From: CAVPCZ01 sp963779225
GTDB taxonomy: Bacteria; Bacteroidota; Ignavibacteria; UBA10030; UBA6906
DNA: 64,000 nucleotides
Assembly: GCA_963779225.1 (NCBI GenBank)
Contig: CAVZWW010000003.1
Span: 2,170,001 to 2,234,000, forward strand
Reading direction: 5' to 3'
The notes below the pieces were generated by a model. That model did not search any database. It had not been told where the DNA came from and saw only the letters and a list, made by a program, of their open reading frames with translations. Both the position numbers and the translations under genes were made by a program. Below are positions 27,013-35,313 of the stretch, piece by piece (position 1 is the first letter of the stretch; each line of letters starts with the position of its first letter).

Positions 27013-28284
27013 ATGAACTCGCGAATCCTCTCCGTGTTGCTTCTGATAATGGCAACATCCAGGGCCGACCTTGTAGCACAATGGTATCCCATCAGCAGCC
27101 AATTCCCAGGCACTAATGCCATCGATGCGTGCGACAGTCTCACTGTTGTCGTTGCCGTCCCGCACAATTTACATCTGACCACAAATGGCGGTCTTACCTG
27201 GGTCGACCGTCCGTTTCCTTCTCAAGCGACGGTATGGGATGTCTCAATTGTCGACAGCAGTCACATCTGGGCGGTGACTGGCCTGGGGGAAATCTTCGGG
27301 ACTACCGACGGAGGTCGGAATTGGACGCTTCAATTCTATAATGCAGCAGTGACAGAATTCATGAATTACATCGAAATGTTCAGTCACAGCAATGGCGTCG
27401 CCATGGGCGATGCCCTGCCTGACAAGCCGGCCGCGATTCTAAGGACAACAAACGGAGGAGCGGCGTGGACCCAGATGAATGCGAACTCACTTCTCGGTGC
27501 GATGAGTGGTGATGTGTGGTTGCGAATAGATTTCGTCAACACGAACGTTGGTTACTTTGTGCCGTCTTCCCAGCCAACGTTTAGGATGGCGAAAACAACC
27601 GATGGGGGAGTCTCGTGGAAAGAGGTTGGCTCAAGTCTCCCACCAATCAAGGTCTTGAAGTTCTACAACGAGAAACTGGGGCTCGCGGTGGGAGGAATAG
27701 ACACGGTGTTCAGGACAACGAACGGTGGCGCAACATGGGAGAATATCAGCTCCGGCTTGAAGGGATGGGGGAACGATTTCGAGTTTGTCCCTGGCGACCC
27801 ATCGAAGGTCTGGTACACGAACTACAGCGGTCTGTACTTCAGCAGCGATACAGGACGGACGTGGACCGTCCAAAAGCTCGATAGGACCATGGTCGAAGGA
27901 CGGGATATTGCGATTCCCGACAAGGGTTGCGCGTGGTTTGCGTGTGAAGATGGGAGCATGTACCGCACAAAGAATCCTGACAGAATCACCGGTGGGATTT
28001 CATCCTCAAAGGGCTTTCCGTTGGTCTACAGCCTGTCCCAGAATTACCCGAACCCTTTCAACCCTTCGACGACGATCCGCTACGGCCTGCCCCACAAGTC
28101 AGCCGTCCAGCTGACCGTCTTCAATACTCTCGGGCAGGAGGTTGCTCGGCTGGTGAACGGCGAGATGCAAGCGGGAAATCACGAGGCGCGATTTGTCGCC
28201 TCCGGGCTTTCAAGCGGAGTGTACTTCTACCGGCTGAGGGCAGGGGACTTTGTGGAGACGAAGAAGCTTTTGCTCGTCCACTAA
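27013..28284 (+). CDS. T9SS-secreted protein with YCF48/sialidase-like propeller
   Basis: About 423 residues from ATG 27013; signal peptide MNSRILSVLLLIMATSRA. The middle has repeated TTNGG..W blades (TTDGGRNWTL, RTTNGGAAWTQM, KTTDGGVSWKEV, RTTNGGATWENI), the YCF48/BNR-type photosystem-stability or sialidase-like propeller. The last 85 residues are a type IX secretion sorting domain with LSQNYPNPFNPSTTIRYG and a GVYFYRLRAG...TKKLLLV end. It is therefore exported across the outer membrane by T9SS and attached or released. Function beyond binding is unknown. Confidence 0.85.
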   Translation: MNSRILSVLLLIMATSRADLVAQWYPISSQFPGTNAIDACDSLTVVVAVPHNLHLTTNGGLTWVDRPFPSQATVWDVSIVDSSHIWAVTGLGEIFGTTDGGRNWTLQFYNAAVTEFMNYIEMFSHSNGVAMGDALPDKPAAILRTTNGGAAWTQMNANSLLGAMSGDVWLRIDFVNTNVGYFVPSSQPTFRMAKTTDGGVSWKEVGSSLPPIKVLKFYNEKLGLAVGGIDTVFRTTNGGATWENISSGLKGWGNDFEFVPGDPSKVWYTNYSGLYFSSDTGRTWTVQKLDRTMVEGRDIAIPDKGCAWFACEDGSMYRTKNPDRITGGISSSKGFPLVYSLSQNYPNPFNPSTTIRYGLPHKSAVQLTVFNTLGQEVARLVNGEMQAGNHEARFVASGLSSGVYFYRLRAGDFVETKKLLLVH

Positions 28285-28423
28285 GCCCCGGAGATTAAGG
28301 TCCCGCAAGAGATGAACGTGTTAGAGATATGCCGCACTGCTTTCAAGTACAGAACTCCTGGTAGCTTGATCTTAGCTCTAGCCAGGGCTATATTTTCTCA
28401 GTGCAAATGACAGGGAAATTGAC

Positions 28424-30724
28424 GTGAAGGGCCCTCTCGAGCTTTCCAGGGACACTTCAGAAACGAGTCCTCGAGTCTCCCGTTTGGATTACGCATTGCC
28501 CCAAAATAGACGATTCCATCAACTGTGGCTGCTCGGAATATACTTTGTTGCTGTCTCCTCCGCATTGGCGCAAGGGGTGGACATCAGAGGGATTGTCTCC
28601 GACAGCGTCACCGGCATTCGGCTGACCTCTGCCAACGTTTACATATCTGGCTCCGCCATAGGAGCGGTGACCAATGCGAGTGGGTTCTATCTGATTCCGG
28701 CAGTCCCCCGTGGCACGATCGAACTCACTGCCAGTTGCATTGGCTATCAACGGCAGACCAGAAGTTTGAGGGTAGGGGGGAGCGAACCCATCACAGTAAA
28801 CTTCCGGCTGTCTGCCAAAAATGTGGAAGCGGCGGAGGTTGTCGTTCAAGAACGAAGATTGGCTGACACTTCAACCGTCTCAAGCAGCGTCTACTCCCTT
28901 CTTCCGCAGGAGATCCGCAGCGTTCCGGGACCGGCACAGGGTGACATCTTTCATTCCATATCCATCTTACCTGGGGTGGTCTCCACGGCCGATGTATCCT
29001 CCAAGTTCTATGTCCGGGGCGGTGCAAGCGATCAAAACCTCATTCTCTTTGACGGAATGAGGATCTACAATCCCTATCACGCCTTTGGCATCTTTAGTGT
29101 GTTCGATCCGGAGATTGCCAAATCGGTAGATATGTACACCGGTGCTTTCCCTGCCGGATACTGGGGAAAACTCTCTTCCGTCCTGGATATCAAGGCGAGA
29201 AGCGGCAACGGATCGCGCTTCTCCGGCAGCATCAACCTCAATTCCATATCATCACGCCTTCGCCTTGAAGGCCCCCTCGGTGAAGATAATTCCTTCATCG
29301 TCAGCGGACAGAAATCTCTCTTCACCAGCGCCCTGGGTTCATTTGTCAAGAACCCGCCGCCGGCTTCGTTCTATGACCTTTTCCTGAAAGCTTCATTCGG
29401 GGGCCCCACCGGGCTGTTCAGTATCAGAGGATTTGTCAGCGGTGACGACGTGAAATCGGACAATCCGGATGAGCCGGACTACTTCTGGCAAGACCAGGCC
29501 TTCGCTGCGAGTGGATCAGTTTTGTTGAGCGACCGGATCTATCTTGAGGCAACCTTAAGGGGGAGCCGCTCCGAGATTCGCAGAGATGCGAAGTCGTCAA
29601 ACGTGATCCTGCCGGCTCAATCGGTACTGTCCGAATTTGCACTTCGCACCGAGTTCACCGTCTACACTCAATCACAGGCCTCCTGGGTCGGAGGGTTCGA
29701 GACTTCTCTTCCGGAGACGGATCTCAATTTCAAGACAAGGGGAGGGATACAGCGGGAGGAGTCATCAATGCACCCCGACTTTGAGGTCTGGCTGCGTTGG
29801 GAACAGAGATTCAATCGGTTCAGAACCAGCGCAGGAGTGCAGGCGGACATACCTCTGCTGTTTGACCGGGGACCGGGCCTTCAAACGCTTCAACCGAGAA
29901 TAAGTCTGATGTACGAGATCACGCCACAATTGCGTGCCAAGACATCCTTCGGCGTGTATACGCAGAACTACATAGGAATCACGAATGAAGATGATGTGAT
30001 ATCGTTGTTCGACGGATGGGTGTACCTTCCAGACAATCTGAGGCCCGAGGAGGCGCGTCATTACGTCATCGGCCTGGAGGGCGAACTGCCGTTTGCTGCC
30101 ATGGCAAGTGTTCAGTACTACTATAAAGACTACCGATCGATCGCTCTCTACAATCGCGAAAAGGTGTATCCCGCTGATCCTGAATACGTAACCGGAACCG
30201 GCCAATCGTATGGAATAGAATCACTATTGCGTTTTACTTCTACACCGGTTGATCTGTATCTGGCATATACGCTTGCATGGACCTCTGTGTCTTCGAATGG
30301 ATTCACCTATTCGCCCCGTTACGACAGGCGGCATTCAATCAACCTCATGGCGATATTTCATCCATTTCGCAGCGTTGATGTCTCTCTCCGGTGGGAGTTC
30401 GGGAGCGGGTATCCATTTACACAGAATGCAGGAGATTACGATCGGCTGACATTCCCCAATATCGGTGATGACGACTATTATCTGGAAACCGGAGAAGGCT
30501 ACACGACGCTCGGGCCGAAGAATGCCGCCCGGCTCCCGGCGTACCACAGGCTGGACATGAGCGCCACGTACCGTTTTTCAATAGGACCCGTCAACGGGAA
30601 CGCCGGCTTTGTTCTTATCAACGTTTACGACAGAAAGAATCCCTTTTACGTGGACCGGAAGACCGGTCAGGTCACGTACATGATATCGTTCTATCCATCT
30701 GCTACAATCACTCTGGAATTGTGA
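28424..30724 (+). CDS. TonB-dependent receptor (DUF4249-partnered type)
   Basis: 766 residues from a GTG at 28424, seven bases after GGGA. A signal helix (LWLLGIYFVAVSSALAQ) lies unusually far in (residues 34-50); internal starts are possible. A CarboxypepD_reg-like domain (VDIRGIVSDSVTGIRLTSAN) precedes the plug (DIFHSISILPGVVSTADVSS; YVRGGASDQNLILFDGM) and barrel. It overlaps the DUF4249 lipoprotein gene by four bases, a pairing common in Bacteroidota, so the two probably form one outer-membrane complex. Similar in architecture to the receptor at 3716. Confidence 0.87.
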   Translation: MKGPLELSRDTSETSPRVSRLDYALPQNRRFHQLWLLGIYFVAVSSALAQGVDIRGIVSDSVTGIRLTSANVYISGSAIGAVTNASGFYLIPAVPRGTIELTASCIGYQRQTRSLRVGGSEPITVNFRLSAKNVEAAEVVVQERRLADTSTVSSSVYSLLPQEIRSVPGPAQGDIFHSISILPGVVSTADVSSKFYVRGGASDQNLILFDGMRIYNPYHAFGIFSVFDPEIAKSVDMYTGAFPAGYWGKLSSVLDIKARSGNGSRFSGSINLNSISSRLRLEGPLGEDNSFIVSGQKSLFTSALGSFVKNPPPASFYDLFLKASFGGPTGLFSIRGFVSGDDVKSDNPDEPDYFWQDQAFAASGSVLLSDRIYLEATLRGSRSEIRRDAKSSNVILPAQSVLSEFALRTEFTVYTQSQASWVGGFETSLPETDLNFKTRGGIQREESSMHPDFEVWLRWEQRFNRFRTSAGVQADIPLLFDRGPGLQTLQPRISLMYEITPQLRAKTSFGVYTQNYIGITNEDDVISLFDGWVYLPDNLRPEEARHYVIGLEGELPFAAMASVQYYYKDYRSIALYNREKVYPADPEYVTGTGQSYGIESLLRFTSTPVDLYLAYTLAWTSVSSNGFTYSPRYDRRHSINLMAIFHPFRSVDVSLRWEFGSGYPFTQNAGDYDRLTFPNIGDDDYYLETGEGYTTLGPKNAARLPAYHRLDMSATYRFSIGPVNGNAGFVLINVYDRKNPFYVDRKTGQVTYMISFYPSATITLEL

Positions 30725-31692
30725 AAGTGAGAAGAGCCCTCGGACCCCTCATAACGTTGCTCATTGCCGGCCACTTCACCGGATGTGATCAGGCGGTTAA
30801 CCTCGACGCTCCGTTCGAGAAGAAACTGGTTGTGTATGCCGTGCTATCGAACAGAACCGAGACACAGTTTGCACGAGTGTATACGAACTATTCAGGCATG
30901 GAAGAGTCGACGGATTCCACGAGATATGGTGCCTTGGATGTGACCATGACTGTGGGACAGGGTTCCCGGACATACGTGTTCACTGACACGTTGGTTGCAG
31001 GAGATTCTGTGAACGGTCAGCCTTCGTGGATCAGGACTCGTGTTGCGTATCAGCTATCCATTGAAGAAGGGAAATCCTACGAACTGGTCGTCAGCTCTCC
31101 TTCCCTGGGAGTGGTGCGATCGAACTTAGTATCTCTCTTTAGCGGGAAAATCTATGTGCAGAATCCCGAATCCCTTGATGTCCCCACAAAAGTCGCACGG
31201 ATTCCGGTTGTCGTGACGTTGGGCTCCAATGCCGCTGCTTACATCTTACGGTTTTACCTCGAGTATGAGTACCTCCTTGACATCACATGGCACTCTGGAA
31301 AGGTGGAGGTTCCATGGACCATCGTAGGGAGTGAGAGTGAAGTGCCAAAGGTGACTTACCCTTCAGTTCTTGCGCGTGGACAGAGGGCGCCAATAAGCCC
31401 GCGTGGTTCTGACGGAGTGATTTTCCCGGGGTCGGCATACCGATACGCTATCTCTCAGATTCACGCCCAATTCCCAGGGGGTAATGCCAGGCTCAAGAGG
31501 GCTATCTTTTCATTGACCCAGATCGATTATCCGATGTATGCGTACTACAGCACTGTGAATGAATTGCCGGGGGCGGCCACACTGAGACTTGATGAGCCGG
31601 ATTACACGAATATCCAGGGCGGGTCCGGCGTCTTCGCAACACAAAGAGAAGATGTGACGACCTATGTGCTGAGTCCGGGTCTCGGCCCTTGA
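30721..31692 (+). CDS. DUF4249 family lipoprotein
   Basis: 323 residues from a GTG overlapping the receptor stop (GTGA). The signal ends LIAGHFTGC, a lipobox, followed by DQAVNLDAPFEKKLVVYAVL. The D-L-x-x-P-x-x-x-x-K-L-V-V-x-A-V-L opening and the later beta-rich region are typical of DUF4249 proteins, which are found next to TonB receptors and presumed to sit over the barrel on the outer membrane. Function of the family is unproven. Confidence 0.8.
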   Translation: MKVRRALGPLITLLIAGHFTGCDQAVNLDAPFEKKLVVYAVLSNRTETQFARVYTNYSGMEESTDSTRYGALDVTMTVGQGSRTYVFTDTLVAGDSVNGQPSWIRTRVAYQLSIEEGKSYELVVSSPSLGVVRSNLVSLFSGKIYVQNPESLDVPTKVARIPVVVTLGSNAAAYILRFYLEYEYLLDITWHSGKVEVPWTIVGSESEVPKVTYPSVLARGQRAPISPRGSDGVIFPGSAYRYAISQIHAQFPGGNARLKRAIFSLTQIDYPMYAYYSTVNELPGAATLRLDEPDYTNIQGGSGVFATQREDVTTYVLSPGLGP

Positions 31693-31759
31693 TGAGTGTT
31701 TGGTTCAAGAAGGACAGCGCAACACCTTCTTCGACTAATGGTGCTCCGAAGCACCCGCA

Positions 31760-31772
31760 CCTGACGCCGCGT
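31760..31772 (+). repeat. CCTGACGCCGCGT, copy 1
   Basis: These 13 bases recur exactly at 32401-32413. Each copy lies after the end of a gene (the DUF4249 and macro-domain genes). The second copy is part of the attC-like half-site there. Confidence 0.4.
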
Positions 31773-31869
31773 GAAGGCACTGCAGGAATACCCGTTGTTT
31801 TCAGTTTGCAGGATTCGCCTCGTAGCGCAGGTGAGCGAAGAATCGTCAGGCAGCAGAAGAAACAATTCG

Positions 31870-32388
31870 ATGACAAGCTTACGAGCTGTCCATAGCGACA
31901 TTGTGACACTTGCCGTACAGGCGATTGTCAATGCGGCGAACTCTTCACTTCTTGGTGGAGGCGGAGTTGACGGGGCAATCCATAGGGCGGCTGGCCCAGA
32001 CTTGCTCGAGGAGTGTCGGCTACTTGGCGGGTGTAGAGTTGGTGAGGCCAAACTGACGAGTGGATATCGACTCCCCGCGCGATTCGTTATCCACACCGTG
32101 GGACCAGTATGGAGAGGCGGGTGCCATGGCGAGGCGGAGTTGCTTGTTTCCTGCTACCGAAGCAGCCTTGCCATCGCTGTTGATCGCGGAGTGCGATCGA
32201 TCGCGTTTCCAAGCATCAGCACCGGGGTGTATGGGTATCCGATTGAACAGGCTGCTCGCATAGCCGTTGACACTGTTCGAGATGTGCTTCGAAAGCCGTC
32301 ATCGATAGAGGAGGTGTTATTCTGCTGTTTTTCTCGAAGGGACCATTTGGTTTATGAAACTCTTCTGGCGAAGGGGGCCGCTGCCTGA
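31870..32388 (+). CDS. Macro-domain protein (O-acetyl-ADP-ribose deacetylase type)
   Basis: 172 residues from ATG 31870. It covers almost exactly one macro domain: IVNAANSSLLGGGGVDGAIH binds ADP-ribose, VIHTVGPVW follows, and SISTGVYGYP closes the pocket. This is the MacroD/YmdB class that hydrolyses O-acetyl-ADP-ribose or removes ADP-ribose from protein. The catalytic Asn/Asp pair of the class (NAAN and GGVDG) is intact. Cytoplasmic. It is the only predicted cytoplasmic enzyme in the island. Such genes are frequent passengers of mobile DNA. An attC-like motif begins at its stop codon. Confidence 0.9.
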   Translation: MTSLRAVHSDIVTLAVQAIVNAANSSLLGGGGVDGAIHRAAGPDLLEECRLLGGCRVGEAKLTSGYRLPARFVIHTVGPVWRGGCHGEAELLVSCYRSSLAIAVDRGVRSIAFPSISTGVYGYPIEQAARIAVDTVRDVLRKPSSIEEVLFCCFSRRDHLVYETLLAKGAAA

Positions 32389-32413
32389 CACGCGTCTGCG
32401 CCTGACGCCGCGT
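32383..32413 (+). other. attC-like half-site C
   Basis: GCCTGAC (32383-32389, containing the macro gene stop), 14 bases, then GACGCCGCGT (32404). It has the same core and spacing as the sites at 25428 and 34341. No clear complementary end. Confidence 0.3.
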
Positions 32414-32517
32414 TGGGAGAACGGTTCTGTCTCTGGTTGACATTCGAAGGACGGGTCCATATATTGCGGTGTGTGATCTCTGTCAGCGGTCTGGCTTCTT
32501 CTCCAGGGCACACAATC

Positions 32518-34122
32518 ATGAAATCCTTCTCCATTGCCCTTCCTGCGTTGCTGCTTCTTCTTGTGGTAGGCTGTACCCGCGACATCACCGACCCGGACGA
32601 TCCGGTCCCAACCGCTGCTATCGAAGCAAACACGAAGTCCATCCGGTCCTACGGCATCGTTATGTTCACCCTGACCGCCAGCGGAGCCCCGATCGATTCG
32701 ATCGAGGTAGATTACGGGGACATGGCGCGGGGAGCGTTCATCTGCGGAGGAAAGACCGAGGTGTCCATAAAGGCCACACACTCGTATATCTGGAAGGGGA
32801 GAGTCACCGTCACGATGACCGTTCGCTCCGGGAAGAAATATTCACTTGCCACCCTCCAGATCGACATTGCCGTTGATACCCCTCCACACATACGAACACT
32901 CTCATTCGATTTTGCGGAGGGCGATTCGCTCATCATGCCCATTGATGACCTGATCGGCGACTACGAGAATGACCCCTTCCAATACAGCATTTCCGTCTCC
33001 GATCCGCGCGTCCTCGTCGTGCGGCATGGCGCCTTCATGACAATAAAGGGGATCGACGAAGACTTCAACGGCCAGGCCGTCCTCCGGGTGAGCTACTCCT
33101 ACGCAATGAGTGACAGCATCCCTCGCTCGGGGATACAGGAAATCACCATTTTCATCAATCCGCGGGACTGCATCAGCGGTTCAGTCGAGGATATCATGGC
33201 GGGGACATATGCAGGTGCCCGCGATCCCGGCCTGGTCCTGAAGCCTCCCTACACGGCGGGGTCGGTGACGGTCGACGGGAAGAGCGCGACTCTTAACCTG
33301 GCGACCGGAACGTTCAAATCTCTGAAGCTCAAGGCAGGTCTGCATTCGGTCTCATGGGGCGGCTTTGCCACTGCTGCGGGGGAGTCGAGCTTCGCGATGA
33401 CCAAGGCTTTCCCCCCCGGCGACCGGGAGGTCACGCTTTTGATGCACTCGACGGCGGGGACGGGGATGAGCCCCGCGGACCTCCGGAGCTTCTACAGGGA
33501 GGCGAATTTCCGTCTGAAGGTGAATGGAAGGGAGGGGCTGTATGCACTCGACTACTCACACGTACAGGACCTCTCGGATTACCTTTCGGCAAACGGTGCC
33601 GTGATCGAGGGTCACACTCTTGCCGGCTTCACCCCGGAACAACAGGAACTCTTGGCTGGATGGATTGCGGACGAGATTGACGCGAGCCTCCCGGCGGAAT
33701 ACCGAATCCCGGTTACGCGGGGGAAGACAACGGATTCCCTGCCTGTCGTCGAAGAGCATGGGGTGCCCATGCCTGCCCGCGGGACTGCGGCTGCATTTGT
33801 CGAACGGACCCCCGGCTCGATCAGTGTCCCCATGGTATTCACCGAAGGGTACATTATTGAACGCGCCTGGATCTGGTTGCGGGATGATGGGACGCCCACG
33901 AATTATGGCCTCTCCCGCGCCCGGGCACTTGGTTCGTTCCTGGCACGCCGTGCGGCACCGTGCGGTGTCGTCCTCGGGACACGCTTCGCCGGGAAGTCCT
34001 GCCTGGCCGTCGATGGGACTGGCCCCACCGATTACCTGACCGGCGCTGACAAGAAGCTCCTCTGGCTCCCTCTGCTCCATCCGCCCGGGACCTCACTCGA
34101 TACCTGGTGGCGGCTGCATTGA
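32518..34122 (+). CDS. Large lipoprotein of unknown function
   Basis: About 534 residues from ATG 32518 (an ATG at 32413 would add 35 non-native residues). Signal MKSFSIALPALLLLLVVGC with lipobox. Residues 30-230 look like two immunoglobulin-like/PKD-type folds (IDSIEVDYGD; YENDPFQYSISVSDPRVL). Residues 230-300 contain a PEGA-like segment (AGSVTVDGKSATLNLATGT, then LKLKAGLHSVSWGGF). The C-terminal part includes PAEYRIPVTRGKTTDSLPVV and VFTEGYIIERAWIWLRDDG, without a match I recognise. It is anchored outside the cytoplasm; role unknown. The C-terminal half is GC-richer than other island genes. Confidence 0.72.
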   Translation: MKSFSIALPALLLLLVVGCTRDITDPDDPVPTAAIEANTKSIRSYGIVMFTLTASGAPIDSIEVDYGDMARGAFICGGKTEVSIKATHSYIWKGRVTVTMTVRSGKKYSLATLQIDIAVDTPPHIRTLSFDFAEGDSLIMPIDDLIGDYENDPFQYSISVSDPRVLVVRHGAFMTIKGIDEDFNGQAVLRVSYSYAMSDSIPRSGIQEITIFINPRDCISGSVEDIMAGTYAGARDPGLVLKPPYTAGSVTVDGKSATLNLATGTFKSLKLKAGLHSVSWGGFATAAGESSFAMTKAFPPGDREVTLLMHSTAGTGMSPADLRSFYREANFRLKVNGREGLYALDYSHVQDLSDYLSANGAVIEGHTLAGFTPEQQELLAGWIADEIDASLPAEYRIPVTRGKTTDSLPVVEEHGVPMPARGTAAAFVERTPGSISVPMVFTEGYIIERAWIWLRDDGTPTNYGLSRARALGSFLARRAAPCGVVLGTRFAGKSCLAVDGTGPTDYLTGADKKLLWLPLLHPPGTSLDTWWRLH

Positions 34123-34340
34123 AGCTCCGAGTGTACTAGCACTCTCTCAACTTCACGATCTCGAGCCGGCGTTGCGATCTTGACTGGAAGTCTCGGGGAC
34201 AAGACGATTTGAAAGATCTTGTCATGTGAGCCTTTTTCGTGTCAATTGGCTCAGAAGAGAAGGAGAAATTTCATCTCCAGTTCACAGTTTTGCACACGGA
34301 TGGAATGTTGAAGAGGCACAATCTCGATTCCCTGCTGGCG

Positions 34341-34406
34341 GCCTGACAAGGCAATGAAGCTGACGGTCGCTGGCAGCGCCCGCAGCCTCTTGCCAAACCG
34401 TCAGGC
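34341..34406 (+). other. 66-bp attC-like element with terminal inverted repeats
   Basis: GCCTGAC (34341) and GTCAGGC (34400-34406) are complementary ends. Inside, CTGACGGT (34360) and ACCGTCAG (34397) form a perfect eight-base inverted repeat, and GGCA/TGCC pair further in. GCCTGAC is followed 14 bases later by GACG, as in attC sites. Size is in the attC range. It could equally be a bidirectional terminator between the convergent lipoprotein and HigA genes. Confidence 0.4.
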
Positions 34407-34410
34407 AGTT

Positions 34411-34683
34411 TCAGGCGGCGTGCATAAGTCGGGTGTGAGCTTTGTAGAGGTCGTAGGCGACTTGCAGATTCATCCAAAACTCCGGTGAGGTCTTGAGAGT
34501 GCGACTCAGGAGAATGGCAGTTTCTGCTGTCACGTCCCGTTTGCCGTTGACGAGAGTGTTCACCCGCTGAATTGGTACCTTCATGCGCTTGGCCAGTTCA
34601 ACCTGTGAGATTCCCATCGGCTGGAGAAACTCTGTCAGCAGAATGTCTCCGGGATGGGAGGGTTTACGCTTTTTGGGAATCAT
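34411..34683 (-). CDS. higA: HigA-family antitoxin
   Basis: 90 residues. It has the HigA opening KRKPSHPGDILLTEFLQPMG and a helix-turn-helix (SQVELAKRMKVPIQRVNTLV followed by NGKRDVTAET), ending in LKTSPEFWMNLQVAYDLYKA. This is the classical HigA/VapI layout, binding its own promoter and neutralising the RelE-like toxin. It follows the toxin gene by eight bases, the toxin-first order typical of higBA. Its coding end is close to the attC-like element. Confidence 0.92.
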   Translation of the reverse strand: MIPKKRKPSHPGDILLTEFLQPMGISQVELAKRMKVPIQRVNTLVNGKRDVTAETAILLSRTLKTSPEFWMNLQVAYDLYKAHTRLMHAA

Positions 34684-34691
34684 GAAAGTAC

Positions 34692-34985
34692 CTATGAGTG
34701 ATAGTCTGTAATTTGAACCTGTTTCGCATTACCGTCGGTCCACTGAAAGATCAGCCGAAACTGGTCATTGATTCTTATGCTATGGAACATAGCGAAGTTG
34801 CCTTTAAGTTTCTCCAAACGATTGCCTGGGGGAACCTTGAGGTCCCTCAAGTCATAGGCGGCGTTGAGCATATCGAGTTTTCGGCCTACAACAGTCCATA
34901 TAGCTTTGGGAATCCGTCGAGCTGCCTTCGTATCTTTTCCGTTGAAGATATCTTCCGTGGTTTGGTCGCCGAAGTTGAGGATCAT
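34692..34985 (-). CDS. higB: HigB/RelE-family toxin
   Basis: 97 residues, a RelE-superfamily plasmid-maintenance toxin of the HigB group. It shows KAARRIPKAIWTVVGRKLDM, LNAAYDLRDLKVPPGNRLEK and SIRINDQFRLIFQW with terminal VQITDYH. The R-I-N-x-Q-x-R-L-I-F and DYH motifs are those of ribosome-dependent mRNA interferases. It is toxic unless bound by HigA encoded just downstream. The pair probably stabilises the island. The promoter at 34991-35019 leaves almost no 5' leader. Confidence 0.92.
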   Translation of the reverse strand: MILNFGDQTTEDIFNGKDTKAARRIPKAIWTVVGRKLDMLNAAYDLRDLKVPPGNRLEKLKGNFAMFHSIRINDQFRLIFQWTDGNAKQVQITDYHS

Positions 34986-34990
34986 AGACT

Positions 34991-35019
34991 AATATACTGG
35001 TTTAACGTTTACTGTGCAA
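34991..35019 (-). promoter_or_regulatory. higBA promoter
   Basis: On the minus strand TTGCAC, a 17-base spacer and TATATT. The -10 box ends six bases before the higB ATG, so the transcript would begin at or very near the start codon. Confidence 0.55.
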
Positions 35020-35121
35020 TAGTAAAGGGATGTGAAAGATGTCGGTCACGCGCTACTGCCCGCATCTTCCATCGGGGGACTTCTTTCTCGGTGTGTTCGT
35101 TGAATGCTTTTCATTCCACTT

Positions 35122-35151
35122 CACTTGAGGGTCAGTGTAGTATTTGTGTAG
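35122..35151 (+). repeat. Right-end block with GTGTAG-N5-GTGTAG
   Basis: CACTTGAGGG (35122) and GTGTAG at 35135 and 35146, again 11 bp apart, matching the block at 22910-22948 in order and orientation. It lies 96 bases inside the right attachment copy. Confidence 0.5.
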
Positions 35152-35246
35152 TAAATCTATGACACGTTATGGCAATCTATGGTGATCTATGCTATCGGTT
35201 TTCAGGAAAACGCATCTATTTTGCTCGATCCCGCATTCCGCGCCTA

Positions 35247-35313
35247 ATTCGTAATCAGCAGGTCGACGGTTCAAATCCGCCCGCCAGCTCCCCAAAAGAA
35301 AACACGACAAAAC
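35247..35313 (+). repeat. attR: partial tRNA-Thr copy
   Basis: Identical to 22665-22711 over 47 bases (35247-35293), then 19 of 20 further bases. It begins in the anticodon loop and lacks the 5' half of the tRNA, so it is not a functional tRNA gene. It marks the right boundary of the island. Confidence 0.85.

Larger units (their letters stand above)
22665..35293. mobile_element. Genomic island integrated in tRNA-Thr (about 12.6 kb)
   Basis: Bounded by the tRNA 3'-end direct repeat at 22665 and 35247. The interior is visibly AT-richer than the flanks and holds lipoproteins, a TonB receptor/DUF4249 pair, T9SS cargo, a macro-domain gene and a HigBA pair. No tyrosine recombinase, relaxase or phage gene is visible, so the element has lost, or was moved by, its integrase. 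Paired GTGTAG repeats lie just inside both ends. Confidence 0.75.

Noticed and set aside
35247..35293. Second tRNA-Thr gene
   Set aside because: Only the 3' half is present; the 5' acceptor strand and D arm are absent, so it is an attachment-site copy.
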